Shown here in pieces: positions 35,301 to 47,117 of a stretch of 64,000 nucleotides of DNA. Both the position numbers and the translations under genes were made by a program. The stretch spans positions 1 to 64,000 of the forward strand of contig JBBPTG010000141.1 of the NCBI GenBank assembly GCA_038093975.1. The letters are read 5' to 3'. A model generated the notes under the pieces. It was not told the origin of the DNA. It did no database searches and saw nothing but the letters and a program-made list of their open reading frames with translations. How positions within the stretch are numbered: position 1 is the first letter of the stretch; every line of letters starts with the position of its first letter. This stretch comes from Chalciporus piperatus. Its lineage: Eukaryota > Basidiomycota > Agaricomycetes > Boletales > Boletaceae.

Positions 35301-36049
35301 TTGCTGCATAACCGGCAGCGGATGGAAATGGTAAAGGAGTCGCTGGACGAGGGTTACTGCGATATTTCCGGTCAAGTTGGAAATCTGGAACTCCTTGGTA
35401 AGTTTGAATCCTTCTGTCTCGCTGTTTGATATTCACACGCTGCATAGGGGCGATGGGTGACGTGAGGGTCTTTGCGACAAAAGGTTCGTTCTGAATTGAC
35501 AAACACTGCTCTTATTTGGATTGCTGAGCGACGCACAGACGTACCTGAGGCCGACACGCTCATGGAGCGCAAGCGCGACTCGCTCGGTCGTTTTATCCAC
35601 GTTGTCAAACCTATTGCCCAGATATACAACCTTCCCATGACTTCGTTGCACCTCTTTTACGACATGACGGGAGGGCTCATCGCTTTCAACCGGAACGGAA
35701 GTCTGTTCCTCAACCTACGATTCTTCGAAGCATGGCGTAAGTGTCGCCGCTGACCCCAAGTCTTGGTAGCAGTAATACTGATCCATGTGGTGACAGACGA
35801 TCGGGACGTCAAGGGCGGGAATCCACAGCAAGCTCAAATATCATGGTCTGTCTTGCCCCACTCTTTTCGTCTTGTTCCTGAGAACTAATGATGACGGCTT
35901 CGCCGGACGGTAGGTTCTTTACGCTCGCGCATGAGATAGCACACAATCTTATCGAGGCACACAACTCGGAGCACGAGTTCTACTTCTCGGCGATCTGCGA
36001 GGCACATATTTTTGCGTTTTCACAGCTCCTAGGACCAACTACCATTTGA
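29304..36049 (+). CDS. Sacsin-like GHKL ATPase / DUF3684 protein with C-terminal metalloprotease-like motif
   Basis: Very large multi-exon protein, well over 1,500 residues after splicing. N-terminus: HSP90/sacsin-type ATP-binding fold with VFRELLQNSDDARSSAVEI (the N box asparagine), WTFRNNGITF, then EEKIGAFGVGFYSLFSVTE (G box). The DUF3684 body follows, with GHATGQTTGIGGHMASRF, RNVA-VWNKELLYVGGFLSRA, then GFYASLGSKRLSNVVREEYK and QDASAAAKRVGQGPIELWL. A Pro-rich linker (about 34740-34990) leads to a C-terminal segment ending FFTLAHEIAHNLIEAHNSEH, which has HExxHxxxxxH metal-ligand spacing. About 20 short introns were inferred; ends are GT-AG where checked. I found no frame break. Fungal members are of unknown function; a chaperone-like role is inferred only from the ATPase fold. 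Exact exon borders are approximate. Confidence 0.8.
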
Positions 36050-36164
36050 TGCTGATATGATTCGATGGACGTCATTAGCTACTTACATAATGTTGAAGAG
36101 AATGCAAGCAGGTCGCGGTCTCGCTGTATGTTTGTTTGCCTGAACGATATTAGTGTGATCGTTA

Positions 36165-36255
36165 TCGATCTTCACCGGAATGACTGATGTTCGCAAAAAA
36201 TTAGCCCAGAAAATTTCGAGTGAGGGTGGGGGGAAGTACTTCGATTGGTTGACCA
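36165..36255 (-). repeat. Dispersed short repeat, copy 3
   Basis: The segment from cgatcttcaccggaatgact to tgaccatc is the inverted counterpart of 44866-44960: both share the core around aaatt-agccca-aaaatttcga, a run of G/C, gaagtactt/aagtactacc, and tgactgacattcgc-type flanks. Longer than copies 1 and 2. Confidence 0.65.
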
Positions 36256-36939
36256 TCATGACCAGCGATGGACTCGGAATGGGTGACATCTCCTTCTATT
36301 ACATTCTTGCCAACGACCAGCAGCGTCCCCCTTCTTCCTACCCGGAACTCGCCCGTGGATTGATATGGACGATCGCCTCACCTTCAATTCCCCCCTCTCG
36401 GTCAATTATAGGCCACCTTTTCCGCATCGACCGACCGAAGAAAACGACAAAGACAAAAAACCGACAATGAGAGACGAAACAAGCGGAAGACGTGAACAAA
36501 AGTCCCGATGGACGCGGCAAGGACGAGGGGGTGTAACATGTCTTCGGGCACAACCACCCATTGATGAACGACACCTACTTAGATCCAACAAGAGCGCTGA
36601 TAACTTGGAAGGTACTAATGAGACTGAACACATTGGGGGAAGAGAAACGGCCTCAGAGAGTCAGACGGGCGAGTCAGGGATCGTGACTCGTGAGATTTGG
36701 GCGGTCAGTTGCGAGGCGTGTTGGTGATAAGAGCTTGTCCTCTCCTTGCCTGCAGATGGTGAAAGACGGTCGTGTTTGGAAGGTGGAATGAATCAGACAT
36801 GGCACAAGGGGGAGGGAATGATCTAATTCTGCATCACTCACATTCAGATGCGGTAACTTGATTCTTGTTCCTGAAGTTTGCCATGTCGAGCCCACTTCTC
36901 AAACCCGGGCCCAGCCTTCCACGCTGCGAACAAAAGATC
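36256..36939. other. Intergenic, no gene recognised
   Basis: Short frames only, without family features. Lies between the 3' end of the ATPase gene and the WD40 relic. Confidence 0.4.
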
Positions 36940-37690
36940 CTCGAAATGTTCACACAGTGGACCCCTGACGCCCACATTCAATTGGGCCCGAGGCCCATGT
37001 CTGAGTCAGCAGGTTTGAACCAAACTTCAACGCTCATCTCCTGTCTGTGACTCATTCCTACCTCGATCTAGACGCATGAGCACGGAGGTCTCACAGGAAT
37101 TACCGACAGAGAGCACCCCCACCATATTGAACAAAATCAGATGCCCACCAGGGGATAACTTCGGTAGCATGCAGGCTTCCTGGTGACCATATTATCACTC
37201 GCACATCCGACGGCACTGTACAGATATGGAAGTGATAGAGGCCACGCCCACGGAACTTGAAGCCTATGGTCCTATTCGATTCTCAATTGTTCCAAAACGA
37301 AGAGCATAGGCTGGGTGCCTTGTCTTCTGGGAGATCGCGGGAGCTCTGCAAATCAAACGTTATGTGGTATTGACAGGCTTGGCCCAGGGGTGGGCTCCTG
37401 TCAGCCCCAGAGGTTCGTAGGCATTGCGTTTCACTCCGGATAGCAGGCGATTCGCAGGATGCAAGTTGACTGAATTCAGTGTTCTCGACGTGGAAGCTGG
37501 TGAGATAGACTATCTTTAGGCCTGTCAGCATCGGGGACAATGGGCATAACATCGATGCTATCACATGGTCCCTTCATGGAGTTCGACCTCTCTGTGGCTA
37601 CATGACCGAGAACGGGTAAAATCCGTTGTTTCACATCTGATGCAGGCAAGCCCGCTGGAGAGCCATAGGTTGCGCACATTGGTGCTTTGA
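36940..37690 (+). pseudogene. WD40 gene relic, copy 2
   Basis: Starts with the shared upstream phrase tgttcacacagtggacccc (36948) and runs through the leader tctagacgcatgagcacgg, where the start and second codon region correspond to catggaggtctcgcagg of the other copies. Pieces of the WD40 coding region follow: cttcctggtgaccatat, gacggcactgtacagatatg, a gggagatcgcgggagctct phrase and aaatccgttgtttcac. Many frame breaks and a deletion of more than half the gene are evident; the 3' exons are absent. It precedes the second P450 gene. Confidence 0.85.
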
Positions 37691-38164
37691 TAGCACCCGA
37701 CGGGGAGAGATGACTACCGATTCCCAAGTGCGCAGCGGAACTCGCTGCAGTGGTAGAGCGCAGGTGAGTACGTGTGTCAGTCAGCGTGTCCACCGGCGGT
37801 GACCTGTGCTGTGCAGTTGCCAGTGCTGGATGATGACGAGTCTACCTTGCGATAAAGGTGCACGAAAAAGTTCCGAACACGATTTCAACGGTTGGAGATT
37901 GTGAAAACGGTCTCTCACTGTCGTACTGAGACTAGTCTCAGGTTATAAATATCGAACTGATAAAGGAACGAGTGTCTTCCAAGTTCCTTCAACCTTTGGT
38001 CTGCCTAGGGGAAACTATATAACATGTCATACAGGTACACCAATGTCCAGCATCAAATATACACTCCCTCCTAACTACTCAAGCTAACGACCGTCGTGCA
38101 GAGTCATTGCGGCGCTCATCATTCCGTTGAAAACGGCACACATCGACATTGAACTCGCAAGGCG
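37691..38164. other. Intergenic upstream of P450 copy 2
   Basis: No gene seen. Presumably the P450 promoter. Confidence 0.4.
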
Positions 38165-40619
38165 ATGATTCCAATCGGAAAGTTATTGCTTTCTGCGTTT
38201 GCATCGGGCGTGGCTTTTGCGCTCTGGAAACTCTTCGAGATTGTGTACCAGCAGCTTCGGTCTCCATTGCGGAACCTCCCTGGTCCGAAAGGCACGAGTA
38301 TCCTCTATGGAAATTTGGGGGACATATGGCGAGCTGTGAGTCGCCCACTTCGAGCCTGTATCGAGTCTGTTCTAACTTTTCGTCCTGTCTGCTTCTAGGA
38401 GAACTCGGTACTCCACGAACAATGGGTAGAGGAATATGGGAGCACTATGAAATACAAGGGGTTATTCTGGGTATGATGGCATCCCTCCGATTCTTCCATC
38501 ATCACCGCGATATTTAACATGCTTGACCTTCAGACGAACCGGCTGTTCACTATGGATCTCCGAGCCATGAACCACATTCTCACTCATACTGACAATTACC
38601 AAAAGCCGTCCCAGGTCAGATATCACTTGTCACGGGTTCTTGGTGAAGGTAAGGGTCATCGCGATTACTAGTGAAAGATCTATTTGGCACATGCCGACCG
38701 AATATTTGTTAGGTGTGCTCTTCGTGGAGGGAGCTCAGCATCGTCAACAGGTTGGTATCTCTCTCTCTCTAATGGACCAACACGCACTGAAACATGCATT
38801 CAAACAGAGGCGTATTATGGTAAATCTAGTTTCACAGGTACTTGAATGCTTTGACTGAATGAGATCCAGAACCCAGCATTTGGTCCCGCACAAGTCCGCG
38901 CGCTCACGGATATCTTCGTCGCAAAGTCTATCGGGGTGTGTTCTTCCTGTAAAGCTTTTCATTTCCAATTTTATCCGGCAAAAATCCCTAGCTCCGTGAT
39001 TTATGGTCATCCGAAATCGCCAAGGACGAGGCTGCAACAACTACCGGTGCACGTCTCAACATCATGCCATGGCTGAGCAGGATGACGCTTGACGTCATCG
39101 GTCTTGCAGGTATGTGTGCCCCATCTCCCGAGATCTGACTGTCCATGCGAATGGGAACGCCGTTGATAATCGAAACAGGTTTCAACTACAACTTTGACGC
39201 GCTGAATGCGAACGGGAAGCAAAACGAATTGAACGAGGCGTTCTCGACCGTTATGACAGCTAGTAAACGATTCACCCTATTTCCCATGTTGAAAGCTTTG
39301 ATTCCACCTCTCCGTCTCATCGTCAGTACCTCCAACCTTTTCGTTCTCTCTGTCTGAGCCGCACATTCTTTCTCCGACAGCTAAGCGATCGTGCAAGGAA
39401 GATCCAAGTCGCTAAACGGACGATGGCCCGCATCAGTAAAGAGCTCCTCATGAACGCTAAAGCAGCTTCCCGGGAAAAGGCGGCCGAAAATGGAGAGATC
39501 GAGAAGAACAGCTTGGATGGTCGCGATCTGTTGACGCTGCTCGTCAAAGCGAACATGGCGACTGATATTCCTGAGAGTCAGAAGTTGTCTGATGAGGATG
39601 TGTTGGCTCGTGCGTCTCCTCGCCACTCTCCTCAGCTCAACTCTGACATTTTATATTATTCCCCTACAGAGGTACCGACGTTCTTTGTCGCAGGTCACGA
39701 GACAACCAGGTATGGGACACGTTTCGTGCGACACATCGACTGGTCAGATTGACGACTATATGCTCTTGGATAGCGTGGCAACCACATGGGCACTCTTCGC
39801 GCTCACTCAAGCACCCGAGATCCAAACCAAACTCCGTGAAGAACTCCTCTCCGTCGACACCGAGACGCCGGATATGAACACCCTGATGGCGCTTCCCTAC
39901 CTCGACGTCGTTGTTCGTGAGACGCTCCGTGTGCACGCCCCTGTCCCAAGTACTATTCGGGTCGCGATGGGAGATGACGTGTTGCCCCTCGAGAAACCAT
40001 TTACGGACAAGAATGGTTTCGTCCATGATGGCATCAGGTCCGTCCCCTTTCCATTCCATTCTATCCAATACTTTCTCACCCGAAATGGCTTCATAGAATC
40101 AGCAAAGGCGACTCCATTTTCATCCCCATCCTAGCCATCAACCGGTCCAAAGAGATCTGGGGCCCCGACGCCCACGAATTCAAGTCCGTTACACGTCGTT
40201 CCGGAAGACGCGCTCGATCACTTACTTAACCCCTTCCGATATCATTATTATTTTAGACCAGAACGATGGGAGAACCTCCCCGAGACTGTGTCCCGTATCC
40301 CAGGCGTGTGGGCGCATCTGCTCACGTTCCTCGGTGGACCTCGTGCATGTATCGGCTACCGTTTTGCCATCGTCGAGTGGGTGTCCTCCCCCCCTCCGTG
40401 CAGTCCTTCCTTTTTCATCGCTAACCCCAACACCGTCCGTCCCCCTTCAGAATGAAAGCCCTGCTGTTCACCCTCGTCCGCGCCTTCGAATTCGAGCTTG
40501 CCATCCCCGTGAACGAGATCAGCAAAAGGTCGACGATCGTGCAGAAGCCTGTGTTGAAGAACGATCCGACGAACGTGCCGCAGCTCCCGTTGTTGATCAG
40601 ACCCTACCAGAGGTCGTGA
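38165..40619 (+). CDS. Cytochrome P450 monooxygenase, copy 2
   Basis: Paralogue of the P450 at 22642, with the same exon pattern and start ([15 protein letters not shown]). Anchor, hinge [34 protein letters not shown] (after splicing), I-helix [15 protein letters not shown]-helix [16 protein letters not shown] and heme loop [14 protein letters not shown] are all intact. The exon coding RRIM is only 12 nt (38808-38819), flanked by GT-AG introns. Every junction I checked keeps the frame, so this copy looks functional. Substrate unknown; the pair of P450s beside WD40 genes does not include a recognisable biosynthetic core enzyme. Confidence 0.9.
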
Positions 40620-40964
40620 GATGCAAGCGTGTATGTGTATGTTAAGCTGCTCGATAAGTTATTGCGATCCGGAGTTGCACTCGGGATTTTGTTTTGTTAC
40701 GTTCATGTATCATAGATCGTTCGTGTACTTTGTGCGACGGAAATGTGTAGAATTAAGGCCGAAAGAGGAGAAGATGATTCACCCACTATTTTCATTCCCT
40801 ACCATCTGCCGTGTAGACCAATTCGTGCCTCGTCATCAACGATATTTGCAGATACTATTCACAGAAGCAAGGTGAGGACTTGAACCAGTTGGACGATGAG
40901 GGCGGTGGGACCCCTTCACTGACGCCGATCACGTATCACGCACGGATGGAACCCTTTGCTGTGT

Positions 40965-42318
40965 TCATTCCAACAACTTGTGCAACACCGTTGCCCGTGC
41001 CTTGGCCGCAACCACACACTTATCCAAAGACCCCGTGCTACCCACTCCCGTCCCCAACACCTCACCATCTCCACCATCGGTCTCACCCATCGCACCCCGT
41101 TCGACGCTCACCACGCCTCCTTGTGTGTCCATGACGACGCTGATCGCAGACGTGAGCAAAGGTTCCTCGAACGATGTCGGATCGGCCAAAAGAGCGGGCG
41201 TGCTTCACAAATAGTGTTCAAGGTCATTTTGAGAGAGACGACGAGATGGTGTGACATTACCTCCCGCCCACACAGCCAAAAGTGAGACCGACAACCCGAC
41301 GATCCTTGTTCAGCGTCAATGGATCGCGGATCGTGCGACTACACGTCGTGTTGGACGTGTCCGGATCGAAAGTCGCTCGCGGGAGCGTTGCTGGCAGGAT
41401 CATCATTAGATCTGAGGGACATGCACATCGTATGGAGGATGCTCACTGTTGCTCAAAGCGGCCATCATGGCGATCAACGCGGCATCGAATGCGTTACCGT
41501 CGTAGTTGATACACGTCGCATCGATGTAGAGACACCACACTGCTTGGCCAGGTGATATACAGAGCGACGTGAGAGGTAGTATGTTTGATCTGACGACAAA
41601 TTAACCCGTTAAGAAAAGCAGTGGTCAACAGCGGAGATGGACGACGTGCGAACCTTTGAAGGGCATCGTTCAGTCTCTCGGATAACACCTGTGCTTCCTC
41701 GGATGGAGGGCCAGGCTTGAATTTTGGTGAGCTCATTGCGGGAAGGTCGATATTTGGAACTAGATCGAGGAATGCGCAAGGAAGGAGATTGAAAGGACCA
41801 GTCATACAGAGATTATACGGAGGGACAATCAAAGGACGTACCTATGAACCCAAGATTGGGTGAGTCGAGCTCTGGCTGTGAAATCTCGGCTTTGACACCA
41901 CACACGATTATCGTCCCGCCCATTCGGACGAGGGCGGAGCCATCAGCAATGGATATTGATCCTACCATACATTATTGGGTCTGAGCCAAGACATCTTCTC
42001 AAGCCAACTAGTTACAGACGCATAGAATGTCATGCGACAGTACGCTCCCGAGTCACGACGTACATCTCTGGGGAGCCACATAGCGGCTACATAGAACCGT
42101 TCGGGAATGAGAAAAACACCAACGTTGACAAAAACATCTCTCCACTCGCTTGGTTCGCGTCCGTCAGGTCTGAGGCCCTCTGCAAGGAAACGTTCAAGGT
42201 AGGCGTGGGGGTGAAGTCGCTGGAATACTTGAGCTCGTAAGTCGTCTGATTGTGGGGCTTGCTGAACTGTTCCAGTCGGAAACTGTGCACTTGGTCGTTG
42301 GTTTGCGAGGACGGACAT
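40965..42318 (-). CDS. RRP43: Exosome complex subunit RRP43 (RNase PH fold)
   Basis: Component of the six-member ring of the RNA exosome, acting in 3'-end processing and decay of RNA in nucleus and cytoplasm; eukaryotic ring subunits are catalytically inactive. Exon pieces in order on the minus strand: VFQRLHPHAYLERFLAEGLR and PDGREPSEWRDVFVNVG; SISIADGSALVRMGGTIIVC; VPNIDLPAMSSPKFKPGPPS; AVWCLYIDATCINYDGNAFD; LPRATFDPDTSNTT; a last exon with LADPTSFEEPLLTSAISVVMD, stop at 40965. The C-terminal exon has a Gly/Asp-rich insert (GETDGGDGEVLGTGVGSTGS). Introns are about 50-150 nt. Start at 42318 (MSVLANQRPS) was chosen because homology begins soon after. Convergent with P450 copy 2. Confidence 0.92.
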
Positions 42319-42594
42319 GATGAGCACAAGGATGGACTCAAACGGAGATCTTGGCTGGATGGGAATACATTTCTTTATTTGGATCACTTTCATTTTTGAA
42401 GTTGAAGGTTTGCTGCTCTCCCCGTCCACTAGACTATCATTTTCCCCTGACTACACCCCCTCTCTCGTTCTTCCATACAGCACAAATGACACATTGTAAC
42501 AGTAGGTCGATGCGGAAAACGTGTATGAACGCGTGGGAAGAGAGTGTTTAGACGGATTGAGGGAAAGCCCCTCTTTAGACTGCCACACGCCATC

Positions 42595-44520
42595 ATGGAA
42601 TTCGCTCTCCAGACCTTGCTCCAGATCCCTAGGTACATAAATGGCTGGGCAGAAAGCCTATTAATGTCGGATCGTGACAGATCATATTCCGGTGAAATAA
42701 CCCGGCGTCTCGGTTTGCTGAACTCTTTTAAAGCCGAGGTCTGGGGCAACGATCATATCTTCAAGAAGCACTGGCAATCGCAATCAGGCTCGGAAATACG
42801 GACAATGCAATATCTGGAGTTCGGCGAGCATCTCGAAGCGGTGAAATCATTTTGCGAAGAAGTCAACGAGTTGGATGACAAGATCTTAGTGGTCAAGGAA
42901 TACGAAGTCGCAATGAAGATATTCAAGAGCGGGCAGCCGGATTACACGAGAGGTGCATGTATCCTTGGAGAACCCGGCATCGGTAAGTCGTATCACATAT
43001 ATTCTACCTCGAGGGAAGCTTATAGTTAGAACCACAGGAAAGTCCATCTTTGTCGCATACGCTGTCATCGAACGTCTACGTGAGCGGCAGCCAGTAGCTG
43101 TTCATGTTTCTTGGCATGATTCGAATGAAGCATACTTGCTCTTTCATCAAGATGGTGTTGAGCTCCACGTTAATCATCCTCTCCCCTTAAAAAAGTATAT
43201 GGGCGTTTTCCGACTCTGGCGTGTCTATCGACATCCCTGCATATGTTCTGAGAAACACTCCCGGCGTTCGGGTTTTCCAGACGACTTCCCCTACTCTCCA
43301 GCACTGGGAAAAGTGGACGAATCACACGTGGGTCAATTTATATATAATGGACCTTTGGTCTGACCAGGAGATCGAGGCTCTCGCGTACGTTCAAGTTGCA
43401 TTTGTCGTCCTCATGCAAAGATTTGACTCAGTCGACCCTTGGTTGGCTTTCAGGGGACACTGGCAATTCCATGAAAGAGTTGGCTATCAAATGGGGACCC
43501 GTTCCCCGCACACTACTGAGAATGTTCGAGACCCCTGATTATATCGTTCGGCATCAAAACGAGGTTGATTCCGCTATCAGACGGGCTGCCGCGTACCCCG
43601 TGAAAGCTCTAGACACCATCTTATCCCCCGATCATCCGCATAATGTGGGGTCATTCAGCCTTTTCATTGTCAGACCTCTCAAAAAGGAGAACACCATCTT
43701 CCGTGGTGTTCCTTCTGTGTATCCTCCTACCCCTTGGCTCACCTGCAAGCTAGCCGACAGACTCATGCTGCAGGCGGATAATGTGAAACTCGAATTTTTC
43801 ATTTCTATGGTCAGTCATCCCCACACCCGTTCGACGGCTCATTGGATATTCGAGCGGTTCGAGCACCGCTTCTTCGTCCGATGAGGAACCTTCATGGTCA
43901 GGTGGTATCCCGAATACAATCACGCTGAACCCCTCACTGTCCGTTCTCTCAAAACATATCACGCCATCACAGATCTCAATTCCAAGGCCCCTTTCTACTG
44001 GAAGCCTGATTCCGAGTCTACGAGCTATCGTGGTATCGATGGCGCTGTGGTCACCAAAGATTGTGTCTATGTCATACAGGCGACGATCACCCGTGACTGC
44101 GAGAGCTCTCAGGACGGTGTGGATGAACTATGGAAATCTATGCCCCCGGCAAGGAAGCGTCTGCCGTGGAAACTCGTTGTAGGTCTCGTTGAAGCCCAGA
44201 CCTGGTATGCCTCGGTGGGATATGCTGGGACTTTGGAGTTCGGCGATCCACCAAATATGGGGGAGCAGAAAACTCAAGGAGGGACACCGAGAGCTCGGTT
44301 GTCAGTTGGGCTACTTTCCGTCCTCCCCTTCCCGGTTGGTTTCAGGTACACCGTGAGCTGTTGATATTATCACTGGGGATTCATCGATTGCTTACTTCGT
44401 GTGCAGGATTTGGTGGAGGAATTACGTCGTTACAGGGAACTTGAAGATCACGCTGAGGAGGCTAGCACTGAGGTAGCATCGGAAATGGTGCAGGATAGGG
44501 AGGGAGCCATGGACATCTGA
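42595..44520 (+). pseudogene. Crinkler/RHS-type P-loop NTPase-nuclease gene, probably inactivated
   Basis: From ATG 42595 the product has a helical leader, then a Walker A loop GEPGIGKS split by an intron (42987-43038), then IFVAYAVIERLRERQPVAVH, the segment WAFSDSGVSIDIPAYVL, VFQTTSPTLQHWEKW and GPVPRTLLRMFETPDY. The C-terminal domain matches the PD-(D/E)xK-like nuclease seen in CRN and trypanosome RHS proteins: YRGIDGAVVTKDCVYVIQAT. No UBL header is present. Two lesions are seen: a one-base frame change at a six-A run (43189-43194) and an in-frame TGA near 43883, between the NTPase and nuclease domains (or inside a 48-nt in-frame intron). The exon ending 44520 is acidic. An intron with donor GTTCAA near 43389 is also needed. 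Family members are effectors or selfish nucleases. Confidence 0.6.
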
Positions 44521-45193
44521 GGCTCGTAAGAGGTCACGAGCATGCAGAGAGTGTAGATTGTCATGTATTCTACCAGGATTAATTTCAGCCAAGGTATTTC
44601 TGACTGCAGTCGATCATGACGACGAAAAGTGAAGAGCGAAGTCTCCCTGTTACCAGACTCGGACGTAATTGAAATGGTCGGCAGATACTCCCGACCGAAG
44701 ATTGAACTTGTAAGACGGTCGTTTCTTCTCACTACTATGGGCAGATACAGAATATCTGCAATACAACAGGAGCAAGAAGGTAGACGCTGCTGATCGTTCG
44801 TGGACGTGGCGGTAAGAATGTAGAAGGAGGCACCGAGTGATGTACTAGGATTGTCATCTGGTTACGGTGATCGTCGACCAAAGTACTACCTTCCCCCCAC
44901 CGTCGCTCGAAATTTTTGTGGGCTACATTTCGCGAATGTCAGTCATTCTGGTGAAGAGCGATGAAGATCATCGCACTGATATCGTCACCAGACAAACACA
45001 CCCTCAAAATGATGTCGAATGTTCACACAGTGGACCCACTGACGCCCACGTTTGGGCCCGAGTCTGAGGGGTGTCTTCCGCAACACGAGGCTACCTTAAA
45101 CCAAACAACGTTCACCAGATCTTCCAGGTTTTTACACTGATCATTCATCTCATTGTCCGTGACTCATTCCTACCTCCATCTAGACGCACGGCC
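44521..45193. other. Intergenic, contains dispersed repeat copy 4
   Basis: Upstream of WD40 copy 3. It includes the repeat at 44865-44965 and the shared leader from about 45018 (gttcacacagtggaccc) to the start codon, similar in order to 25500-25665. Confidence 0.5.
44865..44965 (+). repeat. Dispersed short repeat, copy 4
   Basis: Contains tcgaaatttttgtgggctac and gaatgtcagtcattctggtg, inverted counterpart of 36165-36255. Confidence 0.65.
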
Positions 45194-47117
45194 ATGGAGG
45201 TCTCGCAGGAACAACCGACAGAGAGTACCCCCATCAGCCCGATATTGACCATATCAACGCGTGGCAAATGGATAACTTCTTTAGCATGGCTTCCTGGTGA
45301 CCGCATCGTCACCAGCAGATCTGACGGCACTGTGCAGATCTGGAATTCGAGGGACGGCACACAAGTGGGTACTTCAATGGAGGGCGAGCAAGGTTCAAGT
45401 TGCTGGGCCATGGTGGCCACTAAAGACGGGAGGATCTTTGTTTTTCCCAGGGTGGCGAAACATCCAGCGATAGTATGGAGCGTGGATACACAGGAAGTGG
45501 TAGAGTCCAAGGACCTTGAAGCCTATGGTCGTGTTGTGAGGTTGGCATTATCCCCAAATGAAGAGCTCCTCGCCACTCATCACAAGGAGTGCCTTGTCAT
45601 CTGGGAGATCGTGGGGGCTATGCAGGTCAAACATTACATCCGATTGCCCTTAGGGTTTCCCCTGGCGCGGGCTCAGCGTGGTTCGCAGGGATTGTGTTTC
45701 TCTCCGGATAGCAGGCGATTGGCGGTATGCATCTCGTCTCGGTCGCCTGCATTCACTGTTCTCGAGGTGGGAACTGGCGAGAGCATCCTTGAGCCGGCCA
45801 GTATTGAAGACAAAGCGCGCTACGGCCACATCAATGCTATCACATGGTCACTTGATGGAGCACGAATTTTCTGTGGCTACACGACCAAGGACGAGACGGG
45901 TAAAATCCGTTGTTTCAGATCTGACACTGGCGAGCCCGCTGGAGAGCCATGGGTTGCACACACCAGTCCATTGCCTCATCTGCACCTCTCACCCGATGGA
46001 AAGTGTCTCGCAAGTGCCAATATTACCAGCGAAGTCTTCGCAGATAGAACTATTGGCTTTTGGGCTGCGGAATCATGGAACTGTATCGGAGAGTCGATCC
46101 CCAATACATACAACGTGCTTGCAATGGCATTCTCGCCTTCAGGAGAGTTCCTTGCCTCTGCGGAAATGGACGGAAGAATCTACATCTGGCGTGTCCCCTC
46201 GTGTGATGACGATGATCGAAAGGTACCACCGTTCGTTCATGATCGGTTCCATAACTCACCGGATTTCTATAGGACCTGCATTCCCTCCTTGACGTGCGTT
46301 CCACTGGCATGACTCGCTATACTTGCTGTTTCCAACTTTCAATGTGTATAGATGCCAGCGGTGGTCTCGCCTGACGCCAGCGGTCCTTCGACTATTCCAA
46401 ACTCTGATTTTCTTGATGTGAGTTCATATACCATACATCTCTCCCGTCCAATACCTCCCGCTGACGATCATTAGATCCCAGAACCACGTCGACTCGCACT
46501 TCCAGATCGCTCGCAAGCGAGAGAAAACCCATCCCGCGACGGTCCCCGCGTGCAGCAGAATAATTTACCATTCCGTTGGCAGTGGTGGAAGAGAATGCCT
46601 CGCCTCGTATTCAATCGAGTGCACACAATATATCCAGGATACGCGCCGCCAGTAAGCTAATCGCTCTCCCGCTCGTCACGAATGCTCAAGTCTGTCTCTC
46701 GAACAGCGTACGTACGTCGCGTCGAGGCACAGCGTGAATGATGAGAGTGTGCATTCACGTACTCGAACTCCACCTAGAGACGACCCACCCCTCACGATCC
46801 TTGTCGAATCCTCTTCCGGAGAGGAGAGCAGTGAGGGGTCGAGGGATACTTCCACAGTTGACCCAGACCTTGAGGTTAGCCAAATCGGATGCTGTGGTCT
46901 GTTCGCCCGTCGACAGCCTGAGCCTGACGCGACCGCAGCTTCGCGACGACAATATGTCGTTCCTCAGGCTGTCGAGAGGACTTCGCGCGGTACTCGTCCA
47001 CTCGACTCCGGAAACACACAAATCCCCGTACCTTCCTCCATGCCCCCTGTATCGCAGGAATTTCTCGAGCTCTCTGCCATTGTATTATCGACAAATACGG
47101 ATCCATCCCATGCTTGA
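45194..47117 (+). CDS. WD40-repeat protein, copy 3 (apparently intact)
   Basis: Starts MEVSQEQPTESTPISPILTI. WD40-type blades include ITSLAWLPGDRIVTS, GTVQIWNSRDGTQVG, VRLALSPNEELLATHH, INAITWSLDGARIF, LHLSPDGKCLASANIT and MAFSPSGEFLASAEMDGRIY, enough for about seven blades in one long exon that ends near 46295. Three further exons follow (about 46351-46418, 46475-46652, 46707-47117): MPAVVSPDASGPSTIPN, a basic stretch FRWQWWKRMPRLVF, and a Ser/Pro-rich tail with GCCGLFARRQPEPD. No frame break was found. No catalytic or NACHT domain is attached. The last three exons are nearly identical in DNA to copy 1 while the blades are not. Function unknown; WD40 proteins are usually scaffolds. Confidence 0.75.

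Noticed and set aside
37700..37790. tRNA-like sequence near ggtagagcgcaggtgagta
   Set aside because: No cloverleaf could be built; the T-loop consensus is absent.
43365..43540. Frame through 43390-43538 as coding
   Set aside because: A splice from 43388 to 43454 joins the conserved GPVPRTLL segment; the alternative frame has no similarity to the family.
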